A stretch of DNA of 64,000 bases, taken from contig NZ_LGDV01000164.1 in assembly GCF_001280015.1 (NCBI RefSeq), forward strand, positions 1 through 64,000, in the 5' to 3' direction. The DNA is from Streptomyces sp. MMG1121. GTDB taxonomy: Bacteria > Actinomycetota > Actinomycetes > Streptomycetales > Streptomycetaceae. Every line of letters begins with the position of its first letter. Within the stretch, counting starts at the first letter, position 1. A program made the translations under genes and the position numbers. The notes under the pieces were generated by a model. The model did not search any database, was not told the origin of the DNA, and saw only the letters and a list, made by a program, of their open reading frames with translations. This document shows, one piece after another, positions 45,870-55,495 of the stretch.

Positions 45870-48053
45870 TCAACCTACGTCCACCAGGGCGGGGTTCGGG
45901 TCCGAGGCGCCGATCCGGGGCGGTCGCACGGGCCACCAGGTGCGCTCGCCGAGCAGCAGCAGGGCCGCCGGCAGGATCAGTACGCGCACCACGAAGGCGT
46001 CCAGCAGGACGGCCGAGGCGAGCACGAAACCGATCTGCTTCATCTCGATGATGTGCAGGAAGACGAAGCTGACGAAGACGGTCGTCATGATGACGGCCGC
46101 GCTGGTCACCACGCTCGCCGAGCGCCGGACGCCCTCGACGACGGCCTGCCGGGTGGGTGTGCCGTCGAGCACCGCCTCGCGGATCCGGCTCACGACGAAC
46201 ACCTGGTAGTCCATCGACAGACCGAAGAGGATCACGAAGAGGAACAACGGGACGCGGGAGCCGATCGATCCCGTGGAGTGGAAGCCCAGCAGCGATTCGG
46301 CCCAGGTGTGCTGGAAGACGAGTACGAGCAGGCCGAGGGCGGCCGCCGCCGAGAGCAGGTTCAGGACGACGCCGAGCAGCCCGAGTACGACCGAGCGGAA
46401 CGCGTACAGCGTCATCAGGAACGTCACCAGCAGCAACGCACCGAGGACCAGCGGCAGTTTGCTGTCCTGGTGGGCCGGATAGTCGGCGTAGCGGGCGACA
46501 TCACCGGTCACGCCGTACCGCGCGCCGGGGACCTTGCCGACGGTGGCGGGCAGGTAGTCGTGCCGCAGACGGTCCAGGGAGGCGGACGCCTGCGGGGAGT
46601 CGCTCAGGTACGGCACCCGCAGCTCCAGGGTGCTGGTCCGGTGGTCGGCGGAGGTGCGGACGCGGGCGAAGTCGGTGAACAGCGGGTCCGCGGCGGTCCG
46701 GTCGGCCAGCGCGCGAAGTGCCCCGCCGACCTCGGCGGACTCGGCCGCCGGTGCCTGTACGACGACCTGGTGGGTGACCCGGCGGTCCGGGAAGGCGGCG
46801 TTGAGGCGGTCGTACACCCGCATCGCGGGGATCGCGCGCGAGTGCGTGTCCTGGGTCATCTCCGTGATCTTCAGGCCGGACAGCGGGAGGGCGAGCGCGA
46901 GCAGGGCGAGGCCCGAGAGGGCGAGCGTGGCCAGTGGGTGCCGGGCCGCGGGCCGCAGCAGGGCCGACCAGAACCGGCCGCCGTTGTCGTCCCGGATCCG
47001 GCGGGCCGGCCGGCCGCGCCGGGTCCGGCGCAGTGCCCTGCGTTCGGCCCGCCGGCCCAGCACGCTCAGCAGCGCCGGCAGCGCGGTCAGGGAGCTGGCC
47101 ACCGCGACCAGGACGACCAGGACCGTACCGGTGGCGAGTGAGGAGAAGATGACGTCCGAGGCCAGATACAGGGTGGCGGTGGAGGCGGCGACCGCGAGCC
47201 CGGAGACCACGACCGCCCGCCCGGACGTGGCCGCCGCCAGCTCGACCAGCGCCTCACTGCTCAGCCGCCCGGCCGAGCGGGCCCGCTCCTCCCGCTCCCG
47301 TTTGAGATAGAAGAGCGTGTAGTCGACGCCGACCGCGAGGCCGATCATGAGGATCACGTTGGTGCCGACGCCGACGTCCGGACTGAGGTGCGAGGCGACC
47401 ATCGCCAGCCCGACGGCGGCCGCGATCGAGGACAGTGCCAGCAGCAGCGGTACGGCGGCCATGGCGAGCGAGCCGAAGGCGACCAGCAGCGTGACCAGGG
47501 TCAGCGGCAGGGTGATCTTCTCGGACAGGGCCAGGTCGTCGTCGCGCTGCTGGTCGACCCCCTTGCTGGTGGAGGGACTTCCGGTCTCCTGCACGAGCAG
47601 CGCGGGATGGTCGCGCTGCACGGCCTCGGTCTGCGCGACGAGCGCCCCGACCTTGCCGGTGGCGTCCAGTTCCTCGCCCTTGATCGCCACCTCGACCAGG
47701 AGGACCCGGCCGTCCGGGGACCGTACCGGCGCGGCCACCCCGGCGACCTCGGGCAGTCGCTTCATCCGCGCGGTGAGGTCGTGCACGGCCGCGCCGGCGG
47801 CCCGGGTGTCCAGGGCGCCCGACCGGGCCGAGACCAGGATCTGTTCGGTGGGCCTGCGCTCCAGATGGCCGTCGGCGGCCATCGCCTCGGCCCGGCCCGC
47901 CTCGCCGACCCGGTAGTCGGAGGTCGTGGCCTCGTGGGTGCCGACGGCGCTGCCCACGGCGAGGCACAGCGCCACGAAGAGCAGCCAGCCGACGAGCGCC
48001 CGCCAGGGGTGCCTGGCGCTGAGGCGTGCGATGCGCACGGTAGGTGAGTTCAT
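45870..48053 (-). CDS. MMPL/RND-superfamily transporter
   Basis: 727 aa from ATG at 48053 with GCGAGG upstream. Twelve membrane helices in two halves, each with a large outer loop after its first helix (about 35-165 and 380-500). Conserved VGVDYTLFYLKREREE after TM5 and FGLSMDYQVFVVSRIREA after TM11 carry the paired Asp-Tyr proton-relay residues of MMPL proteins. It should export lipids or hydrophobic compounds using the proton gradient. It heads the operon with the two-component system. Confidence 0.93.
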   Translation of the reverse strand: MNSPTVRIARLSARHPWRALVGWLLFVALCLAVGSAVGTHEATTSDYRVGEAGRAEAMAADGHLERRPTEQILVSARSGALDTRAAGAAVHDLTARMKRLPEVAGVAAPVRSPDGRVLLVEVAIKGEELDATGKVGALVAQTEAVQRDHPALLVQETGSPSTSKGVDQQRDDDLALSEKITLPLTLVTLLVAFGSLAMAAVPLLLALSSIAAAVGLAMVASHLSPDVGVGTNVILMIGLAVGVDYTLFYLKREREERARSAGRLSSEALVELAAATSGRAVVVSGLAVAASTATLYLASDVIFSSLATGTVLVVLVAVASSLTALPALLSVLGRRAERRALRRTRRGRPARRIRDDNGGRFWSALLRPAARHPLATLALSGLALLALALPLSGLKITEMTQDTHSRAIPAMRVYDRLNAAFPDRRVTHQVVVQAPAAESAEVGGALRALADRTAADPLFTDFARVRTSADHRTSTLELRVPYLSDSPQASASLDRLRHDYLPATVGKVPGARYGVTGDVARYADYPAHQDSKLPLVLGALLLVTFLMTLYAFRSVVLGLLGVVLNLLSAAAALGLLVLVFQHTWAESLLGFHSTGSIGSRVPLFLFVILFGLSMDYQVFVVSRIREAVLDGTPTRQAVVEGVRRSASVVTSAAVIMTTVFVSFVFLHIIEMKQIGFVLASAVLLDAFVVRVLILPAALLLLGERTWWPVRPPRIGASDPNPALVDVG

Positions 48054-48146
48054 GCCCGAAAGCCTCGCTGAGCAGGGCAGTTGCGGGACACGGGTGCCCG
48101 GTGGAACTTGCCGTCGACCGATCGGTGGACCCCGGGGAGGGGGAAA

Positions 48147-48175
48147 ACCCCCGCGAGTCACGTCCTCGCGGGGGT
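48147..48175 (-). terminator. intrinsic terminator of sodF
   Basis: ACCCCCGCGAG and CTCGCGGGGGT with a 7-nt loop; on the minus strand the stem is followed by TTTCCCCC. It lies 60 nt after sodF and before the MMPL unit. Confidence 0.85.
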
Positions 48176-48234
48176 CTCCTTTCATCCGCCTGCCGTCGTG
48201 AAGGGTGAGAAGACGATCACGAGGCAGGACGTTC

Positions 48235-48882
48235 TCAGGGGGCGAGCAGCAGGGAGTTGGCGCGGGACTTCGCGGCCTCGTAACGCCTGGCCACGTCCTG
48301 CCAGTTGACGACCTGCCACATGGCCTCGATGAAGTCCACCTTCTGGTTGCGGTACTGCAGATAGAAGGCGTGCTCCCAGGCGTCGAAGACCAGGACGGGG
48401 ATCGAGCCCTGGCCGACGTTGCCCTGGTGGTCGTAGACCTGCTCGACGATCAGCCGGCCGCTCAGCGCCTCGTAGGCGAGCACGCCCCAGCCGGAGCCCT
48501 GCGTGGTCGCGGCGGCCTTGGACAACTGCGTCTTGAAGCCGGCGAAGGAGCCGAAGGACTCCTTGATCGCCTCGGCCAGCTCGCCGACGCCGTCCTGCGC
48601 CAGCGGCTCGCCGCCGCCGTCCTTCGGGCCGGTCATGTTCTGCCAGTAGATGCTGTGCAGGATGTGCCCGGACAGATGGAAGGCCAGGTTCTTCTCCAGT
48701 CCGTTGATGGACCCCCAGGTCTCCTTGTCCCGCGCCTCGGCGAGCTGCTCCAGCGTGTCGTTGGCGCCCTTGACGTATGCCGCGTGGTGCTTGTCGTGGT
48801 GCAGCTCGATGATCTCCGGGCTGATCACGGGGGCGAGCGCGGAGTAGTCGTAGGGCAGGTCGGGCAGCGTGTAGACGGGCAT
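48235..48882 (-). CDS. sodF: iron superoxide dismutase (SodF)
   Basis: 215 aa from ATG at 48882 with GGAGGGG upstream. Fe/Mn SOD fold, metal ligands His28 ([10 protein letters not shown]), the second His in HLSGHILH, and Asp/His in [15 protein letters not shown]. It dismutates superoxide in the cytosol. The Streptomyces Fe-(Zn) type is repressed when nickel is present, through Nur, in favour of the nickel SOD. A Nur-like box lies upstream, consistent with that. Monocistronic. Confidence 0.95.
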   Translation of the reverse strand: MPVYTLPDLPYDYSALAPVISPEIIELHHDKHHAAYVKGANDTLEQLAEARDKETWGSINGLEKNLAFHLSGHILHSIYWQNMTGPKDGGGEPLAQDGVGELAEAIKESFGSFAGFKTQLSKAAATTQGSGWGVLAYEALSGRLIVEQVYDHQGNVGQGSIPVLVFDAWEHAFYLQYRNQKVDFIEAMWQVVNWQDVARRYEAAKSRANSLLLAP

Positions 48883-48905
48883 GGGTGATCCCCTCCGGAA
48901 CCTTA

Positions 48906-48922
48906 TTGCACATGGCTTGCAA
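48906..48922. promoter_or_regulatory. Nur-like box upstream of sodF
   Basis: TTGCACATGGCTTGCAA carries the TTGCA-spacer-TTGCAA arrangement I recall for Nur sites of Streptomyces sodF. It lies 23 nt before the ATG and overlaps TAAGGT (minus strand 48907-48902), a likely -10. Nickel-Nur binding here would shut off sodF. Confidence 0.7.
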
Positions 48923-48953
48923 GTGCACGGTAGCAACAAGAGCGCCGGAGCAA

Positions 48954-48992
48954 CAGAAAGGCCCCCACGTGTCGTACGTGGGGGCCTTTCTG
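48954..48992. terminator. terminator of amino-acid permease
   Basis: Perfect 17-bp arms CAGAAAGGCCCCCACGT / ACGTGGGGGCCTTTCTG, loop GTCGT, 33 nt after the permease stop on the minus strand. The T-rich arm end supplies TTTCTG. Confidence 0.92.
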
Positions 48993-49024
48993 TCGCCGGA
49001 CGGGGATGCCGGGCGAAGCGGGCG

Positions 49025-50413
49025 TCAGTTCCTGGCCCGCACCCGCTGCCATCCGTACCCCACCGCGGCCAGGACGAGCGTCATCCCGCCCGTCGAGTAC
49101 AGCTGCACCCGGGTGTCCGCCTCACGGGCCATCAGGACGAAGATCGCGGCCATGCCCGCCAGGGCGACCCAGGTGAGGACCGGGAACGCCCACATGCGGA
49201 CGACCAGCTTCTCGGGGGTCTCGCGTTCGATGCGGCGGCGGAGCAGGAGCTGGGAGACCGCGATGAAGATCCAGACGACCAGGATGACCGCGCCGATCAT
49301 GTTCAGCAGCCACTTGAAGATGTCGTTCGGCCGCCAATAGCTGAGCAGCACGCAGACGAAGCCCAGTACGGAGGAGGTCAGGACCGCGATGCGCGGGACC
49401 CCGCCGGACAGCTTCGCCAGCGCCTTCGGGCCGTAGCCGCGGTCGACCAGGGAGTAGGCGATGCGCGAGGCGCCGTAGATGTTGGCGTTCATCGCGGACA
49501 GCAGGGCGACCAGGACGACCACGTTCATCAGCTGGCCCGCACCCGGGATGCCCAGGTGGTCGAGCGTGGCGACGTACGGGCCCTTCGACACGACCTCCGC
49601 GGAGTTCCAGGGGACCAGGGTGACCACGACCGCCATGGAGCCGATGTAGAACAGGGCGATGCGCCACATCGCCGTGCGGACGGCGGACGCCACGCCCCGG
49701 ACCGGATCCTCGGACTCGGCCGCCGCGATGGTCACCGTCTCCAGGCCGCCGTAGGCGAAGACGGACGCGAGCAGGCCGATGATCAGGCCGTTGCTGCCGT
49801 GCGGGAGGAAGTCGGAGAGGTTCGAGGTGCCGGGGGCGTCCGTGCCGGGCAGTACGCCCACGATGGCCAGCACGCCGAGGATCAGGAAGAGGCTGATCGC
49901 GCCGACCTTCAGCGTGGCGAACCAGAACTCGAACTCGCCGAAGTTCTTCACGGCGGCCAGGTTCGTCCCGCAGAAGACGACCATGAACAGCGCCACCCAC
50001 ATCCACTCGGGCGTGCCGGGCACCCAGCCGGAGACGATGTGGGCCGCGCCGATGCCCTCCAGGCCGACGGCCGTGCAGAGCAGGATCCAGAAGGACCAGC
50101 CCGCGGCGAAGCCCGCCCAGGGGCCGATCGCCCGCTCGGCGTGCGCCGAGAAGGAACCGGAGGAGGGGTACGCGGCCGACATCTCGCCCAGCATCCGCAT
50201 CACCAGCATCACCAGCAGGCCGGAGACCGTGTAGGCGATCACGATGGACGGGCCGGCGGCGGCGATGCCCGCACCGGAGCCGACGAACAGCCCCGCGCCG
50301 ATCACCCCGCCCAGCGCGATCATCGACAGATGGCGCTGCTTGAGGCCGTGGGAGAGGGAGCTGCCACTCCGTTGCTGCGGAGGCGTCTCCGTCGTGGTGT
50401 CGCTGTTCGGCAT
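49025..50413 (-). CDS. APC-family amino-acid permease
   Basis: 462 aa from ATG at 50413 with GGGGGAGAG upstream. Twelve membrane segments; the amino-acid permease signature is clear in [22 protein letters not shown] (helix 1), [21 protein letters not shown] and [13 protein letters not shown]. It belongs to the GabP/ProY/AnsP group and should import a neutral amino acid or GABA with protons. A clearly related permease is encoded at 58037-59464. Monocistronic, between two strong terminators. Confidence 0.93.
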   Translation of the reverse strand: MPNSDTTTETPPQQRSGSSLSHGLKQRHLSMIALGGVIGAGLFVGSGAGIAAAGPSIVIAYTVSGLLVMLVMRMLGEMSAAYPSSGSFSAHAERAIGPWAGFAAGWSFWILLCTAVGLEGIGAAHIVSGWVPGTPEWMWVALFMVVFCGTNLAAVKNFGEFEFWFATLKVGAISLFLILGVLAIVGVLPGTDAPGTSNLSDFLPHGSNGLIIGLLASVFAYGGLETVTIAAAESEDPVRGVASAVRTAMWRIALFYIGSMAVVVTLVPWNSAEVVSKGPYVATLDHLGIPGAGQLMNVVVLVALLSAMNANIYGASRIAYSLVDRGYGPKALAKLSGGVPRIAVLTSSVLGFVCVLLSYWRPNDIFKWLLNMIGAVILVVWIFIAVSQLLLRRRIERETPEKLVVRMWAFPVLTWVALAGMAAIFVLMAREADTRVQLYSTGGMTLVLAAVGYGWQRVRARN

Positions 50414-50443
50414 GAGCGCGGCTCTCCCCCTGCAATGGGCGGG

Positions 50444-50467
50444 CAAAAACCCCGCCAGTGTGGGCGG
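50444..50467 (-). terminator. intrinsic terminator of the sulfonate operon
   Basis: On the minus strand CCGCC-CACACT-GGCGG is followed by GGTTTTTG, about 70 nt after the dioxygenase stop. Confidence 0.8.
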
Positions 50468-50534
50468 CCCGTCCGCTCAGGCCAACGGGCTGCCCACTAT
50501 CCGGACATCTGCCGTACGCAGGGTGAACGGTCGG

Positions 50535-51431
50535 TCACGCGGCCGCGGTCACCGGTGTGTAGTGCGAGGCGTCGCCCTCGATCGCGTAGCTCTCCTTGCC
50601 CTCGACGCCGGCCGGGACGTCACCGGCGACGGTCACCCGGTGCAGCCGGCGCGGCTGGCCGTCGTAGTTGTCGATGGCGTAGTGCTGGGTGATCCGGTTG
50701 TCGAACAGGACCAGCTCGCGCTCCGCCCAGCGGTGCCGCAGGACGTTCTCCGGGCGGGTCACGTACGCCTGGAGGAGGTCCAGGATCTTGCGCGACTCGC
50801 CCGCCGACAGGCCGACGATCCGCTGCGCGAAACCGCCGATGAACAGGCCCCGCTCGCCCGTGAGCGGGTGGACGCGGACCACCGGGTGCGCGGTGCGGTA
50901 GGTGATGGACGTGAACCGGGCGCGCTGGGCGGCCTTCTCCTCGTCGATCTCCTCGTCCGGCACCGCGTAGTCGTAGTCGTTGGTGTGCTCGGCCCACAGG
51001 GTGTCGGCGAAGCGGCGCAGCGGCTCGGGCAGGTCGCGGTAGGCGGCCGCCGCGTTCGCGATCAGGGTCTCGCCGCCGTACGGCGGGATCGTGATCGAGC
51101 GCAGGGTGCTGGCCTGCGGCGGGTTGAGGACGAAGGTGACGTCGGTGTGCCAGTGGTTGGCGCGGCCGCGCTCGCTGTCGACGGGCAGCACGTTCGGGGC
51201 TCCGTCGACCGCGCCGACCGTCGGGTGCGCGGTGGTCAGGTCGCCGAAGTGCCGGGCGAAGGCCTGCTGGCCGGCGTCGTCCAGGTCACCGGCGGCGAAG
51301 ACCAGTGCCTTGTGCACGTTCAGGGCCTCGCGGATCCCGGTGATCTGCTCGGGGGCGAGGGGCTTCGTGAGGTCGACGCCGGTGACGCGGGCGCCGATGC
51401 GGGCGGTGACCTTGGTGATGCCGAGGGACAT
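50535..51431 (-). CDS. TauD/TfdA-family 2-oxoglutarate dioxygenase
   Basis: 298 aa from ATG at 51431 with AAAGGA upstream. Iron ligands H-x-D in NHWHTDVTF and the distal His in ITQHYAIDNY; RRLHRVTV holds the Arg that binds 2-oxoglutarate. Members release sulfite from taurine or alkanesulfonates, or oxidise related compounds, in the cytosol. Being last in an operon with a sulfonate-type ABC importer and an FMN monooxygenase supports a sulfur-scavenging role. 20 nt separate it from the monooxygenase. Confidence 0.9.
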   Translation of the reverse strand: MSLGITKVTARIGARVTGVDLTKPLAPEQITGIREALNVHKALVFAAGDLDDAGQQAFARHFGDLTTAHPTVGAVDGAPNVLPVDSERGRANHWHTDVTFVLNPPQASTLRSITIPPYGGETLIANAAAAYRDLPEPLRRFADTLWAEHTNDYDYAVPDEEIDEEKAAQRARFTSITYRTAHPVVRVHPLTGERGLFIGGFAQRIVGLSAGESRKILDLLQAYVTRPENVLRHRWAERELVLFDNRITQHYAIDNYDGQPRRLHRVTVAGDVPAGVEGKESYAIEGDASHYTPVTAAA

Positions 51432-51451
51432 GGCGGGTCCTTTCTGAGCGC

Positions 51452-52789
51452 CTATGCGCATGCGGGGGTCAGGTACTGGTTGGCGGGGCGGGGCAGGCCG
51501 TAGCGCTCCCGGAGCGTGTGGCGGCCGTCGTACTCGGTCCGGAACAGGCCGCGGGCGCGCAGCAGCGGTACGACGTGCTCGACGAAGGCGTCCAGACCCG
51601 AGGGCAGTACGGCGGGCATGATGTTGAAGCCGTCGGCGGCGCCCTGCGTGAACCAGGTCTCGATCTGGTCGGCCACCTGCTCGGGCGTCCCAGCGAAGGT
51701 GAGATGACCGCGCCCGCCGCCGAGCCGCGCGATCAGCTGCCGCACGGTGAGCCGCTCGCGCCGGGCCAGCTCCACCACCAGCGTGTAGCGGCTCTTCGCC
51801 CCCTCGACGGCGGACTCGGGTGGCAGGCCGGCGGGCAGCCTGCCGTCCAACTCCAGTGCCCCGGAGGGGAGTTGTAGCAGCCGCTCCAGGCGGTCCACCC
51901 CGTGGTCGTACACGATGTGGTCCTCCAGCAGCCGCTCCGCCGCCCGTGCCTCCGCCTCCGTCGAGCCGAGTACGGGCACGATCCCGGGCAGCACCTTGAG
52001 GTGCCCGGGATTCCGGCCCGCCTGCTCCGTCCGGGACTTGAGGTCGGCGTAGAAGGACTGTGCGTCGGCGAGGGTCTGCTGTGCGGTGAAGACCGCCTCC
52101 GCGTAGCGGGCGGCGAAGGCCTTGCCGTCCTCGCTCGACCCCGCCTGTACCAGCAGGGGGTAACCCTGGGGCGTGCGCGGGACGTTGAGGGCGCCCGCCA
52201 CGCGGAAGTACCTGCCCTGGTGCCGGGGCGGATGGATCTTGCCGTCGTCGCCCCAGACGCCGGCCGCCTTGTCGGCGACGATCGCGTCGTCCTCCCAGCT
52301 GTCCCACAACTTCAGCACCACGTCCAGGAATTCGGCGGCGCGTGCGTACCGTTCGGCGTGGGCGGGCTCGGCGTCCAGGCCGAAGTTGCGGGCGGCCTCG
52401 GCACCGGCCGTGGTGACGATGTTCCAGCCGGCCCGGCCGCCGCTGACGATGTCCAGCGAGGCGATGCGGCGGGCCAGGTTGTAGGGGGAGTTGTAGGAGG
52501 TGGAGGCGGTGGCGATCAGGCCGATGTGTTCGGTGGCCGTCGCCAGCGCGGTCAGCAGGGTGAGCGGCTCCAGGGCGCCGGCCGGGCGCTGGGCGAGATT
52601 GCTCCACAGCTGGGGGCCGTCGGCGAGGAAGAGGGAGTCGAAGGTGCCGCGCTCGGCGATCCGGGCGAGGCGCACGTAGTGCTTCAGGTCGATGTGCGCG
52701 TACGGGTCGCTCTCCGGGAGCCGCCACGATGCCTCGTGGTGGCCCGTGTTCATCAGGAACGCGTTCAGATGGAGCTTTCTCACGGTCAC
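51452..52789 (-). CDS. LLM-class FMN-dependent monooxygenase (NtaA/SnaA/DszA type)
   Basis: 445 aa from GTG at 52789 with GGAGGAA 7 nt upstream and a 4-nt overlap with the ATPase gene. Luciferase-like TIM barrel with family motifs GHHEASWRLPESDP, FDSLFLADGP, SGGRAGWNIVTT, NFG, and HQGRYFRVAGALNVPRTPQGYPLLVQAGSS. This group uses FMNH2 from a partner reductase to attack N-, S- or C-sites such as dibenzothiophene sulfone or sulfonates. No reductase gene is in the operon. Probable role: desulfurisation of imported organosulfur. Confidence 0.9.
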   Translation of the reverse strand: MTVRKLHLNAFLMNTGHHEASWRLPESDPYAHIDLKHYVRLARIAERGTFDSLFLADGPQLWSNLAQRPAGALEPLTLLTALATATEHIGLIATASTSYNSPYNLARRIASLDIVSGGRAGWNIVTTAGAEAARNFGLDAEPAHAERYARAAEFLDVVLKLWDSWEDDAIVADKAAGVWGDDGKIHPPRHQGRYFRVAGALNVPRTPQGYPLLVQAGSSEDGKAFAARYAEAVFTAQQTLADAQSFYADLKSRTEQAGRNPGHLKVLPGIVPVLGSTEAEARAAERLLEDHIVYDHGVDRLERLLQLPSGALELDGRLPAGLPPESAVEGAKSRYTLVVELARRERLTVRQLIARLGGGRGHLTFAGTPEQVADQIETWFTQGAADGFNIMPAVLPSGLDAFVEHVVPLLRARGLFRTEYDGRHTLRERYGLPRPANQYLTPACA

Positions 52790-53520
52790 CGGTGTTCCTC
52801 CGTGACGCCCAGGGCGGCCAGCAGCCGCTGCCGGTAGTCGCCCAGCACCGGCTCGCGGTACGAGCGCGGGTGGGGGTGGTCGATGGTCTGGTCGAGGGCG
52901 ATCCGGCCCTGGTCGAGGACGAGGACCCGGTCGGCGAGCACGATCGCCTCGTCCACGTCGTGGGTGACCAGCAGCACGGACGGCCGGTGGCGTTGCCACA
53001 GGTCGCGCAGCAGGGTGTGCATCCTGATCCGGGTCAGCGCGTCCAGCGCGCCGAACGGCTCGTCGGCCAGCAGCAGTTCGGGCTCACGGACCAGCGAGCG
53101 GGCCAGCGCGGCCCGCTGGGCCTCGCCGCCGGACAGCTCGCCCGGCCAGGCCCGCTCGCGGCCCGCGAGGCCCACCTCCGCCAGTGCCGCACGGCCGCGC
53201 TCGACGGCGTCCTCGCCGTCCAGACCGAGCAGGACGTTGTCCAGCACCCGGCGCCAGGGCAGCAGCCGGGAGTCCTGGAAGACGACCGACACCCGCTCCG
53301 GCGCGGTGAGCCGCCCCGCGCCGGCCACCCCGTGGTCCAGGCCCGCGACCGCCCGCAGCAGGGTGGACTTGCCCGAGCCGCTGTGCCCGAGCAGCGCCGT
53401 GAACTGGCCGGCGGGCAGATCGAGGTCGATGCCGTCGAGGACCGTACGGCCGTCGAACGACCGGGTCAGGCCCCGCAGCCGGACGGCCGGCCGGGTCAGT
53501 TGCCCAGTGTGCGGCGCCAT
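52786..53520 (-). CDS. sulfonate/taurine-type ABC transporter ATPase
   Basis: 244 aa from ATG at 53520 with GGAGGG 7 nt upstream. Walker A LLGHSGSGKSTLLRAVAG, Q-loop VSVVFQDSRLLPW, signature ELSGGEAQRAALARSLV, Walker B LLLADEPFGAL and H-loop VTHDVDEA. It belongs to the SsuB/TauB/NrtD group. It overlaps the permease gene by 25 nt and the monooxygenase by 4 nt. It energises import through the neighbouring permease. Confidence 0.94.
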   Translation of the reverse strand: MAPHTGQLTRPAVRLRGLTRSFDGRTVLDGIDLDLPAGQFTALLGHSGSGKSTLLRAVAGLDHGVAGAGRLTAPERVSVVFQDSRLLPWRRVLDNVLLGLDGEDAVERGRAALAEVGLAGRERAWPGELSGGEAQRAALARSLVREPELLLADEPFGALDALTRIRMHTLLRDLWQRHRPSVLLVTHDVDEAIVLADRVLVLDQGRIALDQTIDHPHPRSYREPVLGDYRQRLLAALGVTEEHR

Positions 53521-54341
53521 GACAGCACCCTCCGTTCGACGAGCCGGACCACGCTGTCGGAGACCATGCCGAAGACGCCGTAGACCAGCAGGCCGACCAG
53601 GATCACGTCGGTCTGTCCGTAGTTCTGCGCCTGGAACATCAGATAGCCGAGGCCGCTGGTGGCGTTGATCTGTTCCAGCACCACCAGGCCCAGCCAGGAG
53701 CCGGTCACCCCGAGCCGGAGTCCCACGAAGAATCCGGGCAGCGCGCCGGGGATCACGACCTGCCGGACGAAGGCGAGCCTCGACAGGCCCTGCACCTCGG
53801 CGAGTTCGACGTACCGGCTGTCGATGCCGGACAGCGCGGCATGCGTGTTCAGATAGACCGGGACGTAGACGACGATCGCGATGATCGCGACCTTGAAGGT
53901 CTCGCCGATGCCCAGCCAGAGGATGAACAGCGGGATCAGACCGAGGGTCGGGATCGCCCGGTTGAGCTGCACGGTCCCGTCGATCAGCGCTTCCCCGGTC
54001 CGGCTGAGCCCGGAGGCGAGCGCGAGCAGCACACCGGCGGCGAGCCCGATAGCGAAGCCGTACCCGGCCCGCTCCAGGGAGGTCAGGACGTCGGTGGGCA
54101 GCGTGCCGTCGGCCCACAGCCGGCCGGCCGTGCGCAGCACCGTCCAGGGCGCCGGAACGGCGTTCGTGTCGAGGGTTCCCGCGGCGGAGGCGGCGGTCCA
54201 CAACGTCAGGACGAGCACGGGGCCGACCAGCCGGGCGGCGGGCAGCCGGCGGCCGGGGGAGAGGCGGCGGCGCCGGCGGACCGGGGGCGGCTCCGCTGCG
54301 GCCGCCGCCGGTGCGGCGGTCGTCGTGGTCATGGCGGTCAT
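53496..54341 (-). CDS. sulfonate/taurine-type ABC transporter permease
   Basis: 281 aa from ATG at 54341 with GAGGAG 8 nt upstream; a second ATG three codons later is also possible. After an Ala/Arg-rich cytosolic segment come six membrane helices. The EAA loop reads YVELAEVQGLSRLAFVRQVVIPGALPG, typical of SsuC/TauC. Its start overlaps the binding-protein stop by 4 nt (ATGA). Confidence 0.93.
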   Translation of the reverse strand: MTAMTTTTAAPAAAAAEPPPVRRRRRLSPGRRLPAARLVGPVLVLTLWTAASAAGTLDTNAVPAPWTVLRTAGRLWADGTLPTDVLTSLERAGYGFAIGLAAGVLLALASGLSRTGEALIDGTVQLNRAIPTLGLIPLFILWLGIGETFKVAIIAIVVYVPVYLNTHAALSGIDSRYVELAEVQGLSRLAFVRQVVIPGALPGFFVGLRLGVTGSWLGLVVLEQINATSGLGYLMFQAQNYGQTDVILVGLLVYGVFGMVSDSVVRLVERRVLSWRRTLGN

Positions 54342-55381
54342 GTCCGGTACTCCTCGGATACGGCCCGGGCGGCGAGCGCCTCGAAGCGGTGGTCGAAGAG
54401 CGAGGAGACGTCGAACTTCTTCACGAAGCCGCCCTCGGCGAGCAGATCGGCCGTCTCCTGCTCCCACGCGATCGCCTCGTCCCAACGGGGCGGGAACAGC
54501 GGCTTGTTGGCGAGCTTCGTGATGCCCCGGGCCTGGTCCAGGGTCAGGTTCTGGGTCTTGACGTAGAACTCCTCGTTCCACACGTCCGGGTGCTCGTACG
54601 CCCACACCTGGCCCTGCGCCCAGCGCGGGACGTAGGCGGCGATCGCGGCGGCCTTGGCGGGGTCGTTCAGGACGGACTGCGGGGCCCACAGCAGATTGAG
54701 CAGATCCACGACGTCGGTCGGGACCGTGCGGGCGCCCTTGGCCGCGTACTGCTTCAGATAGGCGGGCGCCTGGCTGTTGGCGAGCGGGGCCACGTCGACC
54801 TGTCCGGACTGCAGCGCGGTCAGGAACTGGTTGCTGGTCAGCGGGACCAGCTTCACGTCGTCGTACGCCAGGCCCGCCCGCTTCAGCGCCCGCAGCAGGA
54901 CGACACCCTGCGCCTGCCCCTGCGAGAAGGCGAGCCGCCTGCCCTTGAAGTCGCCGACCGCGCGGATGTCGCTGCCGGGCTTGGTGGCGAAGAGGTAGTT
55001 CGGCTTGCGGGTGAGGTCGATCGCCACGATCTTCGCGTCGAAGCCCTGGTAGTGCGCCTGGATCGGCGGGATGCCCGCGTTGTTCGCGACGTGCAGGGAC
55101 TTGGCGCGGAAGGCGTTGATGACGTCCGGACCGGCGCCGATGTTCAGCCAGCCGGACACGGTGAACGGCGGCGCGGGCAGCTTCGCCAGCCGGAACTGGA
55201 GCTGTTGCTGGCCCTGATAGTCGGCGATCTTCAGGCTGGTGCCGGCCGGGACCTTCGCGGCGAGCGGCCGGGTGGCGGCGCCGCGGGTGTCGGCGGAGGC
55301 GTCGCCCCTGGCACAGCCGCCGAGGGCCACGGCCGCGGTGGACGCACCCAGCAGGGAACTGAGGAAAACACGACGGTGCAT
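54338..55381 (-). CDS. sulfonate-type ABC transporter binding lipoprotein
   Basis: 347 aa from ATG at 55381 with GGGGAG upstream. The signal MHRRVFLSSLLGASTAAVAL runs to a lipobox (LGGC). The mature protein has the SsuA/TauA-type two-lobed fold (LKIADYQGQQQLQFRLAK, FTVSGWLNIGAGPDVINAF, DFKGRRLAFSQGQAQG, SGQVDVAPLAN). The ligand should be an alkanesulfonate, taurine or related organosulfur compound; specificity is inferred from the operon. It is the first full-length gene of the operon, preceded by a small Cys-rich leader ORF. Confidence 0.9.
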   Translation of the reverse strand: MHRRVFLSSLLGASTAAVALGGCARGDASADTRGAATRPLAAKVPAGTSLKIADYQGQQQLQFRLAKLPAPPFTVSGWLNIGAGPDVINAFRAKSLHVANNAGIPPIQAHYQGFDAKIVAIDLTRKPNYLFATKPGSDIRAVGDFKGRRLAFSQGQAQGVVLLRALKRAGLAYDDVKLVPLTSNQFLTALQSGQVDVAPLANSQAPAYLKQYAAKGARTVPTDVVDLLNLLWAPQSVLNDPAKAAAIAAYVPRWAQGQVWAYEHPDVWNEEFYVKTQNLTLDQARGITKLANKPLFPPRWDEAIAWEQETADLLAEGGFVKKFDVSSLFDHRFEALAARAVSEEYRT

Positions 55382-55495
55382 GCGAGGACTCCCCGGAGGA
55401 AAAGTGGGGGAAGACAGGAGGAATTCCGGAACCACAGGCCGGACGGAAGAGAAGAACAGTGAGCCGGAAACACGCGCTTCACGCGCGGCAACGTG

